Assembly (NCBI RefSeq): GCF_001592285.1
Contig: NZ_BCWQ01000017.1
Coordinates: forward strand, 50,137-114,136
Reading direction: 5' to 3'
Length of the DNA stretch: 64,000 nucleotides
Source: Hydrogenophaga pseudoflava NBRC 102511
GTDB taxonomy: Bacteria; Pseudomonadota; Gammaproteobacteria; Burkholderiales; Burkholderiaceae_C
Shown in pieces: positions 33,573 through 42,372 of this stretch; positions within the stretch are counted from its first letter, which is position 1, and every line of letters begins with the position of its first letter. The position numbers and the translations under genes were made by a program. The notes under the pieces are model-generated. The model had not been told where the DNA came from and ran no database searches. It saw nothing but the letters and a program-made list of their open reading frames with translations.

Positions 33573-34970
33573 CTAGGACGATGCGTCCCGCGTGGGAAAG
33601 CTCAGGCAGAAGGTGGTCGCCAGATCGTTGGACGCCACCGATGCGGAGCCTCCGTGGGCTTCCATGATGGCTCTGGTGATGGACAGGCCAAGGCCCGTGC
33701 CCTCTGAGTCGGGGTGGCTGCGCGACTTCTCGGTCCGGTAGAAACGGTCAAACAGCCGCGGCAGATCGGCCGCCGGGATGGCGGGGCCGGCGTTGTGCAC
33801 GCAAAGCTGGATCTGACCGTTGCCCTGGTTCACCGACACTCGCACGGGCGCGTTCGGCGGTGAGTACCGGATCGCGTTCGACAGCAGGTTGCTGATCGCG
33901 CGGCGGATCATCAGCCGGTCGCACACAATGCGCGCATCGCCGTCGGTGTTCAGGCGGATCAGCTTTTCCTCGGCGAGCGCTTCGTAGAAGTCGAACAGGT
34001 CCAGCACCTCGTCGCGCAGTGACACGGTCTCGCGGTGCGGCAGCTCGATCCCGTGCTCGGTCTTGGCGAGAAACAGCATGTCGGAGACCATGCGGGCCAG
34101 CCGCTGCAACTCCTCGGCGTTGGAGGCCAGGATGTCCTGGTACACGCCCACCTCCCGCTTCTGCGTCAGCGACACCTGGGTCTGGGTCAGCAGGTTGTTG
34201 ATGGGGGTGCGCAGTTCGTGCGCCAGGTCGCTGGAGAATTCCTGCAGCCGCGCAAAGTCGGATTGCAGACGTTCGAGCATGGTGTTCAGGCTCTGCGCCA
34301 GGTCGGCGAACTCCGCCGGCACCGCGTCCACGGGCATGCGCTGGTCCAGCTTCTGGGCCGTGACCGTCATGGCGCGCTCTTTTATGGTTCGAAGCGGTGC
34401 CAGGCCCCAGCGGGCGGCCCACCAGCCCAGCAAGCCGCTGGCCAGGATGGCGCCGATCAGGTAAAGCGCCAGGGTCTGCCTGAGCGACTGCATGAAATGG
34501 GTGTGGTGCGCCGTGTCCAGCGCGATCAGCAGTTCAAGCGGTTGACCGTCAGCGGCCAAGTCCTTCCAGGTGGCAGGCGGTCGTATGCCCGCCTTCAGAC
34601 CTCGCAGCGGTTGGTCGCCGACCGTCCAGTCGAAAGTGCGCCCATCTGAACCAATGGATGGTGACAGCGCTGAGAACACCGAACCCTTTTTGCCATAGAC
34701 CAGCCGGTCGCTGTTGCGCAGCTCGACGGACAAGCCGTGGTGACTGGTCAGCAGCTCATCCAGCCGGGATGCCAGCATCTCCGATGACGAGGCCTCGCCG
34801 ACGATGGTCTGCACCAGTTCGATCTTGTCCTTCAGGAAATCCCGGTCGAGTTCGACAAAGTGCCGCCCCACCGCGATCGAGACCAGAAGGCCCAGCCCGA
34901 CGAGCACACAGGCCGAGACCAGGGTGTACAGTGCGGTCAGTCGCGCCGTCAGAGACAACCGGCCGAGCAT
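33573..34970 (-). CDS. cusS: Heavy-metal sensor histidine kinase CusS
   Basis: 465-residue two-helix membrane kinase: first helix about 12-35, a periplasmic sensor domain of ~130 residues, second helix near 160-185, HAMP domain, dimerisation/phosphoacceptor helix with HELRTPINNLL (His near 250) and a C-terminal ATPase domain ending with GTGLGLSI. The arrangement matches CusS/CopS/IrlB kinases that sense periplasmic copper or silver. It overlaps cusR by one base. Confidence 0.93.
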   Translation of the reverse strand: MLGRLSLTARLTALYTLVSACVLVGLGLLVSIAVGRHFVELDRDFLKDKIELVQTIVGEASSSEMLASRLDELLTSHHGLSVELRNSDRLVYGKKGSVFSALSPSIGSDGRTFDWTVGDQPLRGLKAGIRPPATWKDLAADGQPLELLIALDTAHHTHFMQSLRQTLALYLIGAILASGLLGWWAARWGLAPLRTIKERAMTVTAQKLDQRMPVDAVPAEFADLAQSLNTMLERLQSDFARLQEFSSDLAHELRTPINNLLTQTQVSLTQKREVGVYQDILASNAEELQRLARMVSDMLFLAKTEHGIELPHRETVSLRDEVLDLFDFYEALAEEKLIRLNTDGDARIVCDRLMIRRAISNLLSNAIRYSPPNAPVRVSVNQGNGQIQLCVHNAGPAIPAADLPRLFDRFYRTEKSRSHPDSEGTGLGLSITRAIMEAHGGSASVASNDLATTFCLSFPTRDASS

Positions 34971-35662
34971 CAGTGGGCGTCCTCGGGTGCTTCGAGCACG
35001 TAGCCCATGCCGCGCACGGTCTGGATCAGGCGCGGTTCGAATCCATCGTCCACCTTGGCCCGCAAACGCCGCATGGCCACTTCGATCACGTTGGTGTCGC
35101 TGTCGAAGTTCACGTCCCACACCTGGGATGCGATCAGGGAGCGCGGCAGCACCTCTCCGTGGCGGCGCATCAGCAATTCCAGCAGACCGAATTCCTTGGC
35201 CGTCAGATCGATGCGTTTGCCGGACCGGGTCACCCGTCGGCGCAGCAGATCGAGCTCCAGATCGGCCACTTTCATCGAGGTGGCTTCCAGGCCTGAACGG
35301 CCGCGCCGCAGGATCGTCCGGACCCTGGCCAGCAACTCGGCAAAAGAAAACGGCTTGACCAAGTAGTCGTCGGCCCCCAGCTCCAGGCCCTTGACACGGT
35401 CTTCGACCTGATCGCGTGCCGTCAGGAACAGCACGGGCATCTGGCGCCCCTGGCTGCGCAGGTTCTTGAGCACCTGCCATCCGTCCATGCCAGGCAGCAT
35501 GACGTCCAGGATCACCAGATCGTGATCGCCTTCCAGGCCATGGTGCAGACCATCAACGCCATTGGTGACTAGGTCCACGGCGTAGCCCGCCTCGCGCAGA
35601 CCTTGCTTCAGGTAGTCGCCGGCTTTGGGTTCGTCTTCAACGATCAGAATTTTCACGTTCAC
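34970..35662 (-). CDS. cusR: Copper response regulator CusR (OmpR family)
   Basis: 230-residue regulator. Receiver domain with acidic pocket ([11 protein letters not shown]), phosphoacceptor Asp 53 ([10 protein letters not shown]) and the conserved Lys in LVKPF; C-terminal winged helix ([21 protein letters not shown]). It is encoded first in the cusRS-cusCBA direction and divergent from the copper block beginning at 35803. It probably acts on the dyad at 35712. Confidence 0.94.
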   Translation of the reverse strand: MNVKILIVEDEPKAGDYLKQGLREAGYAVDLVTNGVDGLHHGLEGDHDLVILDVMLPGMDGWQVLKNLRSQGRQMPVLFLTARDQVEDRVKGLELGADDYLVKPFSFAELLARVRTILRRGRSGLEATSMKVADLELDLLRRRVTRSGKRIDLTAKEFGLLELLMRRHGEVLPRSLIASQVWDVNFDSDTNVIEVAMRRLRAKVDDGFEPRLIQTVRGMGYVLEAPEDAH

Positions 35663-35711
35663 ATTCTCCTGACCGCAAGTTTGCCCTCAGCGGAGCGGGC
35701 GTGATCGAAGC

Positions 35712-35726
35712 TGACATTTTTGTAAT
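35712..35726. promoter_or_regulatory. Candidate CusR/CopR box between cusR and the copper operon
   Basis: TGACATTTTTGTAAT lies 50 bp upstream of cusR and 77 bp upstream of the divergent gene at 35803. It differs at two positions from TGACTTTTTTGTCAT at 39761 and resembles the TGACAA-N2-TTGTCA core known for E. coli CusR. It could serve both divergent units. Confidence 0.55.
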
Positions 35727-35802
35727 CTGACCGACAGGGAAGTGACGAACTCGCGCCGCCAGAATCCGCACCACTTGATCTGCATCAAAAGGAGCGAAAG
35801 CA

Positions 35803-36912
35803 GTGAAATCTTTGTTTTGTCACCGAGCCACAAGCCAACTACTGGTGGCGGGCCTGTTGGCCCTGCCGCTGGCGCTCTCAGCGCAAACGGCCAGCCCTTC
35901 GCAAGAACCCGACTGGCGCCGGGCCAACGACGCGGTGGGTGCACTCAAGCGTGGGCATGCCGACGTGCTCAAGTGGGAACAGGCCAATGCGGGGGCGTCC
36001 ACCACGACGCCGGGTAGTACCACGGGTGTTGCCATTCCCAACGCAGAGGCCGCAGTTCGTATGGCCTGGACGGTCCATCGTGAACTGGCTCGTCCATTGT
36101 CGAAACTGGGTCCCCTGAATGAACAACTGATCGCAGAAGGCCGCTGGACAGAACTCGACTCCAGCCTACAACGGCGCGTCGAAGATGCTGGTGAGGTGCT
36201 GGAGGTGGCTGCAGCGGGGCGCAAAGCCTGGGTTGAAGCTGTGGCCGCTCAACAGGTTCTGAAACACCAGCGCGACATGATGGAGGCCGCCCAGGCCGCC
36301 CTTGAACTGGGGCAGCGCATGGTGACGGTGGGCAACTGGAGCAAGTTGCAACTGTCGCAAGTTCAACTCGCGGCATCGACCGCCCGCATGAATCTCCGGC
36401 GGGCGCAGCAAGCCGCCGCCCAGGCCCAAAACAAATTGGTCAAGACGATGGGGCAAACGGGTTTGCAGGATGGGTTTGTGCTCCCAGACCAGCTTCCCGC
36501 CATCCCGGCGCAGGCCATGACGGAAGCCGATCTGCAAAAGCGTGCCGACGCGATCCGCAACCAATTGCCTGGAGCTGAGAGCCTGCGCAACCGAGCGCTG
36601 GCCAGAGGCGCCATGAAGGTTTACTGGGCCGCCCATGCGCTGGCGCAGGACAGCCAAGGGGATGTGCTGAAGACCCGTGAGTTCATCACCGAAGAAACGG
36701 TGCTGCACTACAACGGCATGCTCAAAAGCGTCTGGGATCTGCTGGACGAGGTGCGCAACCAGTCCCAAGCCACGGTAGACGCCATTGGCGCACAGCGCGA
36801 CTTCTGGATCGCCGAGACCGATCTTCAGTGGGTCTTGCAGGGCGGAGAACCGGACAGCTTCGTCTCGCTGGGTGGTGCCGGTGGAGATGCACCGACTGCG
36901 GCCGCACATTGA
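35803..36912 (+). CDS. Short TolC-family-like exported protein of the copper operon
   Basis: 369 residues: signal peptide ending at ALSAQ (about 1-27), then long helical segments reminiscent of TolC/OEP coiled coils (AAQAALELGQRMVTVGNWSKLQLSQVQLA near 165-195; LRRAQQAAAQAQNKLVKTMG). It is 80-100 residues shorter than normal channels and the usual beta-strand repeats are hard to see. The start is GTG 35803 with AAGGAG upstream. It precedes a multicopper oxidase by 13 bp. It may be a divergent channel or a periplasmic helical protein. Confidence 0.7.
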   Translation: MKSLFCHRATSQLLVAGLLALPLALSAQTASPSQEPDWRRANDAVGALKRGHADVLKWEQANAGASTTTPGSTTGVAIPNAEAAVRMAWTVHRELARPLSKLGPLNEQLIAEGRWTELDSSLQRRVEDAGEVLEVAAAGRKAWVEAVAAQQVLKHQRDMMEAAQAALELGQRMVTVGNWSKLQLSQVQLAASTARMNLRRAQQAAAQAQNKLVKTMGQTGLQDGFVLPDQLPAIPAQAMTEADLQKRADAIRNQLPGAESLRNRALARGAMKVYWAAHALAQDSQGDVLKTREFITEETVLHYNGMLKSVWDLLDEVRNQSQATVDAIGAQRDFWIAETDLQWVLQGGEPDSFVSLGGAGGDAPTAAAH

Positions 36913-36925
36913 AAGGACACAACAC

Positions 36926-38314
36926 ATGACAAACACAAACTCCAGACGACAGTTTTTTGCCGGCGCCGCCGCATCCGTGGCCGGCTTGGCCGTGGCCCGT
37001 TCCGCTTTGGCTGGTTTGCCCGAGCCCGTCATCCAGACTTCGGTGGAGACGGCGCCACCCTTGATCCCGACGACCGGTCGGCCCTACAACCCGGTGGTCA
37101 CGCTCAACGGGTGGACCTTGCCCTGGCGCATGAACAACGGCGTCAAGGAATTCCACCTGGTGGCCGAACCGGTGGTGCGCGAGGTCTCGCCGGGCTTCAA
37201 GGTCAACATGTGGGGTTACAACGGCCAGAGCCCAGGCCCAACCATCGAAGTGGTCGAGGGCGACCGCGTGCGCATCTTCGTGACCAACAAGCTGCCCGAG
37301 CACACCACCATCCACTGGCATGGCCAGCGCCTCCCCAGCGGCATGGATGGCGTCGGCGGTCTGAACCAGCGCGCCATCCCCGTGGGGAAGACCTATGTGT
37401 ATGAATTCGAGGCACGGCGCCCCGGCACCTTCATGTACCACCCGCACGCCGACGAGATGGTGCAGATGGCCATGGGCATGATGGGCATGTGGGTGACCCA
37501 CCCGAAGGCCAAACACCCGCACATCAGCGAGGTGGACCGGGACTTCTGCTTCCTGCTCAATGCGTTTGACGTGGAGCCCGGCAGCAAGACGCCCAAGATC
37601 AACACCATGACGGACTTCAACATCTGGTGCTGGAACAGCCGGGTGTTCCCGGCCATCGACACGCTGAACGTGCGATTGAACGACCGGGTGCGCATCCGGG
37701 TGGGCAACCTCACCATGACCAACCACCCGATCCATCTGCATGGTCACGAATTCCTGGTCACCGGCACCGATGGCGGGCCGACGCCACCGTCCACCCGCTG
37801 GTACGAGGTCACCACCGATGTGGCCGTGGGGCAGATGCGCCAGATCGAGCTGATCGCCGACGAAGAAGGTGACTGGGCCATGCATTGCCACAAGAGCCAC
37901 CACACCATGAACGCCATGGGGCACGACGTGCCCACGATGATTGGCGTGGACCACCGCGGCCTGGTCAAGAAGATCCAGAAGGTGGCGCCCGACTACATGC
38001 TCATGGGTGAACGCGGCATGGCCGACATGGGCGAAATGCAGATGCCCATTCCCGACAACACGGCCCCCATGATGACCGGCACCGGCCAGTTCGGCCCGCT
38101 GGAGATGGGCGGCATGTTCACGGTCTTCAAGGTCCGCAAGGACCAGAAGCCGGGTGACTACAAGGACCCAGGCCCGTACAAGTTCCCCGAAGGCACCGTG
38201 GCCTACGAGTGGAACGGCGCACTTCCCCCGACACCGCGTCCTGCGGCCAGCAGCGACACCACACCGGCCACCGCCCAGGCGATCAAGCCCACCGCCAAAG
38301 GCATGTCGCACTGA
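36926..38314 (+). CDS. Tat-exported multicopper oxidase
   Basis: 462 residues. The N-terminus carries a twin-arginine motif (SRRQFFAG) and hydrophobic stretch ending ARSALA. Copper-ligand motifs: HWHG near 130, MYHPHADEM near 170, HPIHLHGHEF near 270 and HCHKSHHTMNAMGHD near 317. Several Met/His clusters are present. Enzymes of this kind oxidise Cu(I) to Cu(II) in the periplasm. ATG 36926 follows GAAAGGAC; the upstream frame is rejected because it would bury the Tat signal. It belongs to the operon starting at 35803. Confidence 0.88.
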   Translation: MTNTNSRRQFFAGAAASVAGLAVARSALAGLPEPVIQTSVETAPPLIPTTGRPYNPVVTLNGWTLPWRMNNGVKEFHLVAEPVVREVSPGFKVNMWGYNGQSPGPTIEVVEGDRVRIFVTNKLPEHTTIHWHGQRLPSGMDGVGGLNQRAIPVGKTYVYEFEARRPGTFMYHPHADEMVQMAMGMMGMWVTHPKAKHPHISEVDRDFCFLLNAFDVEPGSKTPKINTMTDFNIWCWNSRVFPAIDTLNVRLNDRVRIRVGNLTMTNHPIHLHGHEFLVTGTDGGPTPPSTRWYEVTTDVAVGQMRQIELIADEEGDWAMHCHKSHHTMNAMGHDVPTMIGVDHRGLVKKIQKVAPDYMLMGERGMADMGEMQMPIPDNTAPMMTGTGQFGPLEMGGMFTVFKVRKDQKPGDYKDPGPYKFPEGTVAYEWNGALPPTPRPAASSDTTPATAQAIKPTAKGMSH

Positions 38315-38374
38315 GCGCTCAGCGTATCCAAGTTCTCCTCAACTGTTTCCCAACCACAACCCTGAAAGACAACC

Positions 38375-38866
38375 ATGAAATTCGTCAAGTTCAATAGCGC
38401 TTCCCGTGCTGGCTTTGTTTTCGCTGCTGCGGCTTTGGCAGCTTCCGCCACGTTCGCTGGTGGCACCCACGGCGGTGGGCACGATGAGTCGCCGATCGGC
38501 GAGGCCGGTGTCGCCGCAAACGTCACACGCACGATTGAAGTGGACGCCGCAGACAGCATGCGCTTCACGCCTTCGAACGTGTCGGTGAAAAAGGGTGAAA
38601 CCATCCGTTTCGTCATCAAGAACTCCGGCAAAGTGCCGCATGAGTTCAGTCTCGGAACGGAAAAGGAGCTCAAAGAGCACTACGAGGTCATGAAGAAGAA
38701 CCCGGGCATGGAGCACGAAGAAGCCAACAAGATCTCGCTCAAGCCTGGCAAGCAAGGTGAAGTTATCTGGCGCTTCACCAAGCCCGGCGTGGTGAACTTC
38801 GCCTGCTTGCATGTGGGCCACTACGAGGCCGGCATGAAGGGCCAGGTCAAGGTGGCAGCCAAGTAA
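38375..38866 (+). CDS. copI: Periplasmic cupredoxin-like copper-resistance protein (CopI-like)
   Basis: 163 residues: signal peptide (1-29, ASATFA), a His-rich start of the mature chain (GGTHGGGHDE), and a single cupredoxin domain with type-1 copper ligands: His in KVPHEFS, then Cys-His-His-Met in FACLHVGHYEAGM. CopI-like proteins protect c-type cytochrome biogenesis and other periplasmic targets from copper in Rubrivivax. It follows the multicopper oxidase in the same direction. Confidence 0.82.
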   Translation: MKFVKFNSASRAGFVFAAAALAASATFAGGTHGGGHDESPIGEAGVAANVTRTIEVDAADSMRFTPSNVSVKKGETIRFVIKNSGKVPHEFSLGTEKELKEHYEVMKKNPGMEHEEANKISLKPGKQGEVIWRFTKPGVVNFACLHVGHYEAGMKGQVKVAAK

Positions 38867-38915
38867 GCGGCTTTCCGATCATCACAACCTCTACCCAACG
38901 ACACAAGGATTCACG

Positions 38916-39254
38916 ATGAAACTGCGACTGGTTCTGAGTGCAACCGCTCTGGCCTTCACGGCCTTTGCAGTCAACCCCGTGTTCGCTCAGATGAACATGG
39001 ACCACGGAAAAATGGGCATGGCAGCCATGCCCGGCATGACCGACGGCGAGGTCCGCAGGATCGACAAAGAGGCGGGCAAGATCACCATCAAGCACGGTGA
39101 AATCAAGCACATGGAAATGCCTGGCATGACCATGGTCTTCGTGGTCAAGGACAAGGCCTTGCTGGAGAAGACCAGCGTCGGCGCCAAGATTCAGTTCATG
39201 GCCACGAACGAGAACGGTCAGATGACGGTGACGGACATCCAACCGGCGAAGTGA
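38916..39254 (+). CDS. CusF-like periplasmic copper-binding protein
   Basis: 112 residues: signal peptide ending NPVFA, Met/His-rich linker (MNMDHGKMGM) and a CusF OB-fold with the copper site residues in KHGEIKHMEMPGMTMVF. Such chaperones pass Cu(I)/Ag(I) to the CusB adaptor. Although next to a multicopper oxidase here, it could serve the Cus pump encoded divergently. The stop overlaps the GTG start of the cytochrome gene. Confidence 0.88.
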   Translation: MKLRLVLSATALAFTAFAVNPVFAQMNMDHGKMGMAAMPGMTDGEVRRIDKEAGKITIKHGEIKHMEMPGMTMVFVVKDKALLEKTSVGAKIQFMATNENGQMTVTDIQPAK

Positions 39255-39757
39255 TCCTTCACCGTTTCAAGTCACTCCGGTTAGCTGCGGCCGTCCTTGC
39301 TCTGGCAGGGGTTGCCGCAGCCTTTTTCGGGTGGCGATCTCCTGACCTCTTCCGATCAGAGCCTGTCGGGCTGCTTCGACCTGACGACGCCGTGATGCTC
39401 AAGCAAGGCGCGCTGATCTACCAGGTCCGCTGTGCCAGTTGCCATGGCGTGAAGCTGGAGGGTCAAGCCAACTGGAGAGAAAGGGCCCCAGACGGGCGAT
39501 TGCCAGCGCCGCCCCATGACGAAAGCGGTCACACCTGGCACCACCCGGACGATGTGCTGTTTCAGCTAACCAAGGACGGCGTGGCGAAAGCCGCAGGGCT
39601 AGCGGACTACGCGACCAACATGCCCGCCTTCGGCGATTCCATCAGCGACGCCGACATCGTCGCCGTGCTGTCCTGGATCAAATCCCAGTGGCCACCCGAG
39701 ACCCGCTCCCAGCACGACGAGCTCAACCGCCAGGCGAGCCAGCGTTCGCAACACTGA
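39251..39757 (+). CDS. Monohaem cytochrome c of the copper operon
   Basis: 168 residues. GTG 39251 overlaps the CusF-like stop by 4 bp. N-terminal membrane/signal segment (LRLAAAVLALAGVAAAFFGW), haem site CASCH near residue 61, and a likely axial Met in TNMPAFGDSISDADI near 122. It resembles the small class I cytochromes c found beside copper oxidases, and may take electrons from the multicopper oxidase or cupredoxin. Maturation requires a cytochrome c assembly system, and one is encoded further along at 55623. Confidence 0.85.
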   Translation: MILHRFKSLRLAAAVLALAGVAAAFFGWRSPDLFRSEPVGLLRPDDAVMLKQGALIYQVRCASCHGVKLEGQANWRERAPDGRLPAPPHDESGHTWHHPDDVLFQLTKDGVAKAAGLADYATNMPAFGDSISDADIVAVLSWIKSQWPPETRSQHDELNRQASQRSQH

Positions 39758-39760
39758 ATC

Positions 39761-39775
39761 TGACTTTTTTGTCAT
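39761..39775. promoter_or_regulatory. Candidate CusR/CopR box upstream of the second copper transcription unit
   Basis: TGACTTTTTTGTCAT is a near-perfect dyad (TGAC/GTCA) starting 4 bases after the cytochrome stop and 136 bp before the next gene. It closely matches the site at 35712. GTCATC repeats again at 39782. This suggests a second promoter inside the copper block. Confidence 0.55.
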
Positions 39776-39910
39776 CCTCGGGTCATCTTGCCGACCCTGA
39801 TCGATTTCTACAGTGACTGCATGGCGTGAAGGTGTGACACGCACCACCCGGTGACCGATCACCTCCATGCCAGCTCTGGCAATCCCGCCAGCAGCCAGTC
39901 ATGAAAGGAA

Positions 39911-40417
39911 ATGGACATGTCCAAGTTGATTCGCTCTCTGGTGGCAGCCGCCATCGCCGGCATTGCGTTCGCGGCCGCTGCGCAGCAAACCGCAGACCAT
40001 ACCCAGCACCACCCGTCCACCTCGGCGGCCAGCACCGCAACCCAACAAATCGCACCTCAGGCCGGTATGCCCATGGGCATGTCTTCGATGCCGCAGATGC
40101 AGGAGCACATGCAGCAGCACATGGTCACCATGCAGGCACTTCGCGCCAAGATGGCCGCGGCCAAAACGCCGGCCGACCGCCAGTCTCTGATGGCAGAGCA
40201 CATGAAGGCGATGCAGGAGGGCATGGACATGATGAAGGGTATGAAGTCCATGGGTGGCATGTCTGGCATGCCGGGGATGGGGACGCCTGGCGCCGCCACG
40301 CCGGACCTGACCCAGCGCCATCAAATGATGGAGATGCGCATGGACATGATGCAGAACATGATGGAAATGATGATGCAGCGCATGCCGCAGTCGCCTGCCA
40401 GCACCGGTGCCCAGTGA
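39911..40417 (+). CDS. Methionine-rich periplasmic protein
   Basis: 168 residues: signal peptide (1-24, AFAAAA), then a chain with about 32 Met in ~143 residues and several His (GMPMGMSSMPQMQEHMQQHM; HQMMEMRMDMMQNMMEMMMQ). Predicted mostly helical. Met-rich sequences bind Cu(I)/Ag(I); a storage or delivery role is inferred. The start ATG 39911 is preceded by AAAGGA. No named family is recognised. The gene lies between a CusR-like box and a multicopper oxidase gene. Confidence 0.75.
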   Translation: MDMSKLIRSLVAAAIAGIAFAAAAQQTADHTQHHPSTSAASTATQQIAPQAGMPMGMSSMPQMQEHMQQHMVTMQALRAKMAAAKTPADRQSLMAEHMKAMQEGMDMMKGMKSMGGMSGMPGMGTPGAATPDLTQRHQMMEMRMDMMQNMMEMMMQRMPQSPASTGAQ

Positions 40418-40473
40418 CCGCGTCGACGTTCTGACGCAGCGCCAGCTTTCGTTTTCATTCAGGAGATTTTGTG

Positions 40474-42114
40474 ATGTCGATGTATTCGCGGCGGCAGTTT
40501 CTGGGTAGCGTGGGTGCTCTGGGGGCCGCGACGGCCTGCCCAGGCATCTGGGCGGCCACCCTTGCCCAGTCAGGCCTGTCCTCAGAACAGATCCTTCGCC
40601 TTGAGGCACAGGCGGCGGGTTTCTCCAACCCCTTGCGACTCCCGGGAAGCAGTGGTCTCTTTGGCGTTCTGCCTGCGACAGACTTCAAGAAAGTCCATGT
40701 GGTCCGCAGCGAGATTGAAGTGTTGCCGGGGCAGCGCACACCCATCCTGGCCTATGCCGTGGAATCGGGTGGCAAGAAGTTCCTCAACCCGGCGCTTCTG
40801 GCCCGCCGTGGCGACGAGATGCGGGTGAAGCTGATCAATCACATCGATCAACCGACGGTCATTCACTGGCATGGCCTGGGTGTCGACTCCCGCAACGACG
40901 GCAATGGCCTCGACGTCGTGGCGCCGGGCCAGAGCATGGACTATGCGTTCGCCTTGCAGGACCGTTCGTCGATGTACTGGTACCACCCCCACGCCCACGG
41001 ATACATTCCTCAGCAGGCCTATCACGGCCTGGCCAGCCTGCTGTTTGTCGAAGACGACGATGAAGCCGCCCTGCGCAAGGAGTTGGCGCTGGCGCTGGGG
41101 GAATCCGAAATCCCGCTGGTGCTCCAGGACAAGGAGTTCGATGCGCAAGGGCGCCTCCAGTACGCGCCCAGCGCCGCCCAGTCTTTCGGTGGCTGGGTGG
41201 GCAGCCGGCTGATGGTCAACCTGACCGAGCGTCCCCACCTGAAGGCCGGGCGTCGCATCGTGCGCTTTCGCATCCTCAACGGCAGCAACGCGCGCAGCTA
41301 CCGGCTCGCGTTCCTGCAGGACGGCAAGGCGCTGGGCTTCTACCTGGCGGGCACGGACGGTGGCCTGCTCGCGCAGCCCTTGCGTATCGATCAGACCTTT
41401 CTCTCCCCGGGCCAGCGGCTGGATGTGCTGGTGGATTTCCGGGAAGCCAACCCCACCCGCCCGGTGACCCTGGCATCCTTGCCCTTCGACCCGATGCACC
41501 AGGAGGGTGGTCATGACATGGCCGCGATGGACCACAGCCAGCATGGGGCGGCACAAGGCGCCGCCTCGCCCGTGGCGATGGCCATGGAAGGCGATGCACT
41601 GGCGCTGATGCGCATCGACCTGGAGCCGTCCAGCACACCCTACGACCGCCGTCTGCCTGCACGCCTGTCCAGCCTCACCGCTCCGGCTGAGCCGGCGGGC
41701 GCTGCGCGGCGCATGCAACTGGGCCACGATGGCAAGGGCCACTGGACGATCAACGGCGGGGTGTTCGACCACGCTGCGGTCCCATTGACCGTCCAGCGGG
41801 GCACGCGTGAAACCTGGCTGATCGAGAACGCCGAACGCAGCATGCCGCACCCCATGCACCTGCACGGGTTCTCGTTCCGGGTGCTCGAACGCCTGGGCAG
41901 TCCCGCGCTGGTTCGCACCCTGGCCGGTGCACGCGGCCTGCTGCCTCAGGACCAGGGCGTGGTCGACACCCTGCAGGTGTGGCCAGGTGAATCCGTGCGC
42001 ATCGCCATCGACTTTTCGCATGCGCACCAAGGCGATCAGGACTACGTCTTTCACTGCCACACGCTTGAACACGCCGAGGCGGGAATGATGATGCGATACG
42101 CGGTCAAAGCCTAG
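40474..42114 (+). CDS. Tat-exported multicopper oxidase (CueO/CopA-like)
   Basis: 546 residues. The Tat motif YSRRQFLG is at the N-terminus. Copper ligands: HWHGLGVD near 132, WYHPHAHGYI near 172, HPMHLHGFSF near 459 and HCHTLEHAEAGMM near 528, all four intact. A Met/His-rich loop (HDMAAMDHSQHG) near 348 resembles the Cu(I)-binding insert of CueO. ATG 40474 sits 8 bases after AGGAG; GTG 40471 is an alternative. It is distinct from, and longer than, the oxidase at 36926. Confidence 0.9.
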   Translation: MSMYSRRQFLGSVGALGAATACPGIWAATLAQSGLSSEQILRLEAQAAGFSNPLRLPGSSGLFGVLPATDFKKVHVVRSEIEVLPGQRTPILAYAVESGGKKFLNPALLARRGDEMRVKLINHIDQPTVIHWHGLGVDSRNDGNGLDVVAPGQSMDYAFALQDRSSMYWYHPHAHGYIPQQAYHGLASLLFVEDDDEAALRKELALALGESEIPLVLQDKEFDAQGRLQYAPSAAQSFGGWVGSRLMVNLTERPHLKAGRRIVRFRILNGSNARSYRLAFLQDGKALGFYLAGTDGGLLAQPLRIDQTFLSPGQRLDVLVDFREANPTRPVTLASLPFDPMHQEGGHDMAAMDHSQHGAAQGAASPVAMAMEGDALALMRIDLEPSSTPYDRRLPARLSSLTAPAEPAGAARRMQLGHDGKGHWTINGGVFDHAAVPLTVQRGTRETWLIENAERSMPHPMHLHGFSFRVLERLGSPALVRTLAGARGLLPQDQGVVDTLQVWPGESVRIAIDFSHAHQGDQDYVFHCHTLEHAEAGMMMRYAVKA

Positions 42115-42134
42115 CCAACGGAGCACCAGACACC

Positions 42135-42368
42135 ATGAACCACGATGACAACGAACCCCATGTGCCTTCTTTCTGGCGGCGCCCAGCCGGCATGGCGCTG
42201 GCGACAGCTGCCTTGATCGCCGGGTTCTATCTGCTGCGCGAGCACTGGGGCCATGTCACGGGCTACTGGCCCTACCTGCTGTTGCTGGCGTGCCCGCTGA
42301 TGCACCTGATGCATGGGCACGGCAACCATGCACAGACGCCACGGCGCACCTACAACGACAAGGAATAG
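42135..42368 (+). CDS. DUF2933 family small membrane protein
   Basis: 77 residues with a hydrophobic helix pair (about 20-35 and 45-58) and a Cys/His/Met end ([19 protein letters not shown]). DUF2933 proteins accompany copper and mercury gene clusters; their function is unknown. It sits between a multicopper oxidase (21 bp upstream) and the copper ATPase (4 bp downstream). Confidence 0.8.
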   Translation: MNHDDNEPHVPSFWRRPAGMALATAALIAGFYLLREHWGHVTGYWPYLLLLACPLMHLMHGHGNHAQTPRRTYNDKE

Positions 42369-42372
42369 GGCC

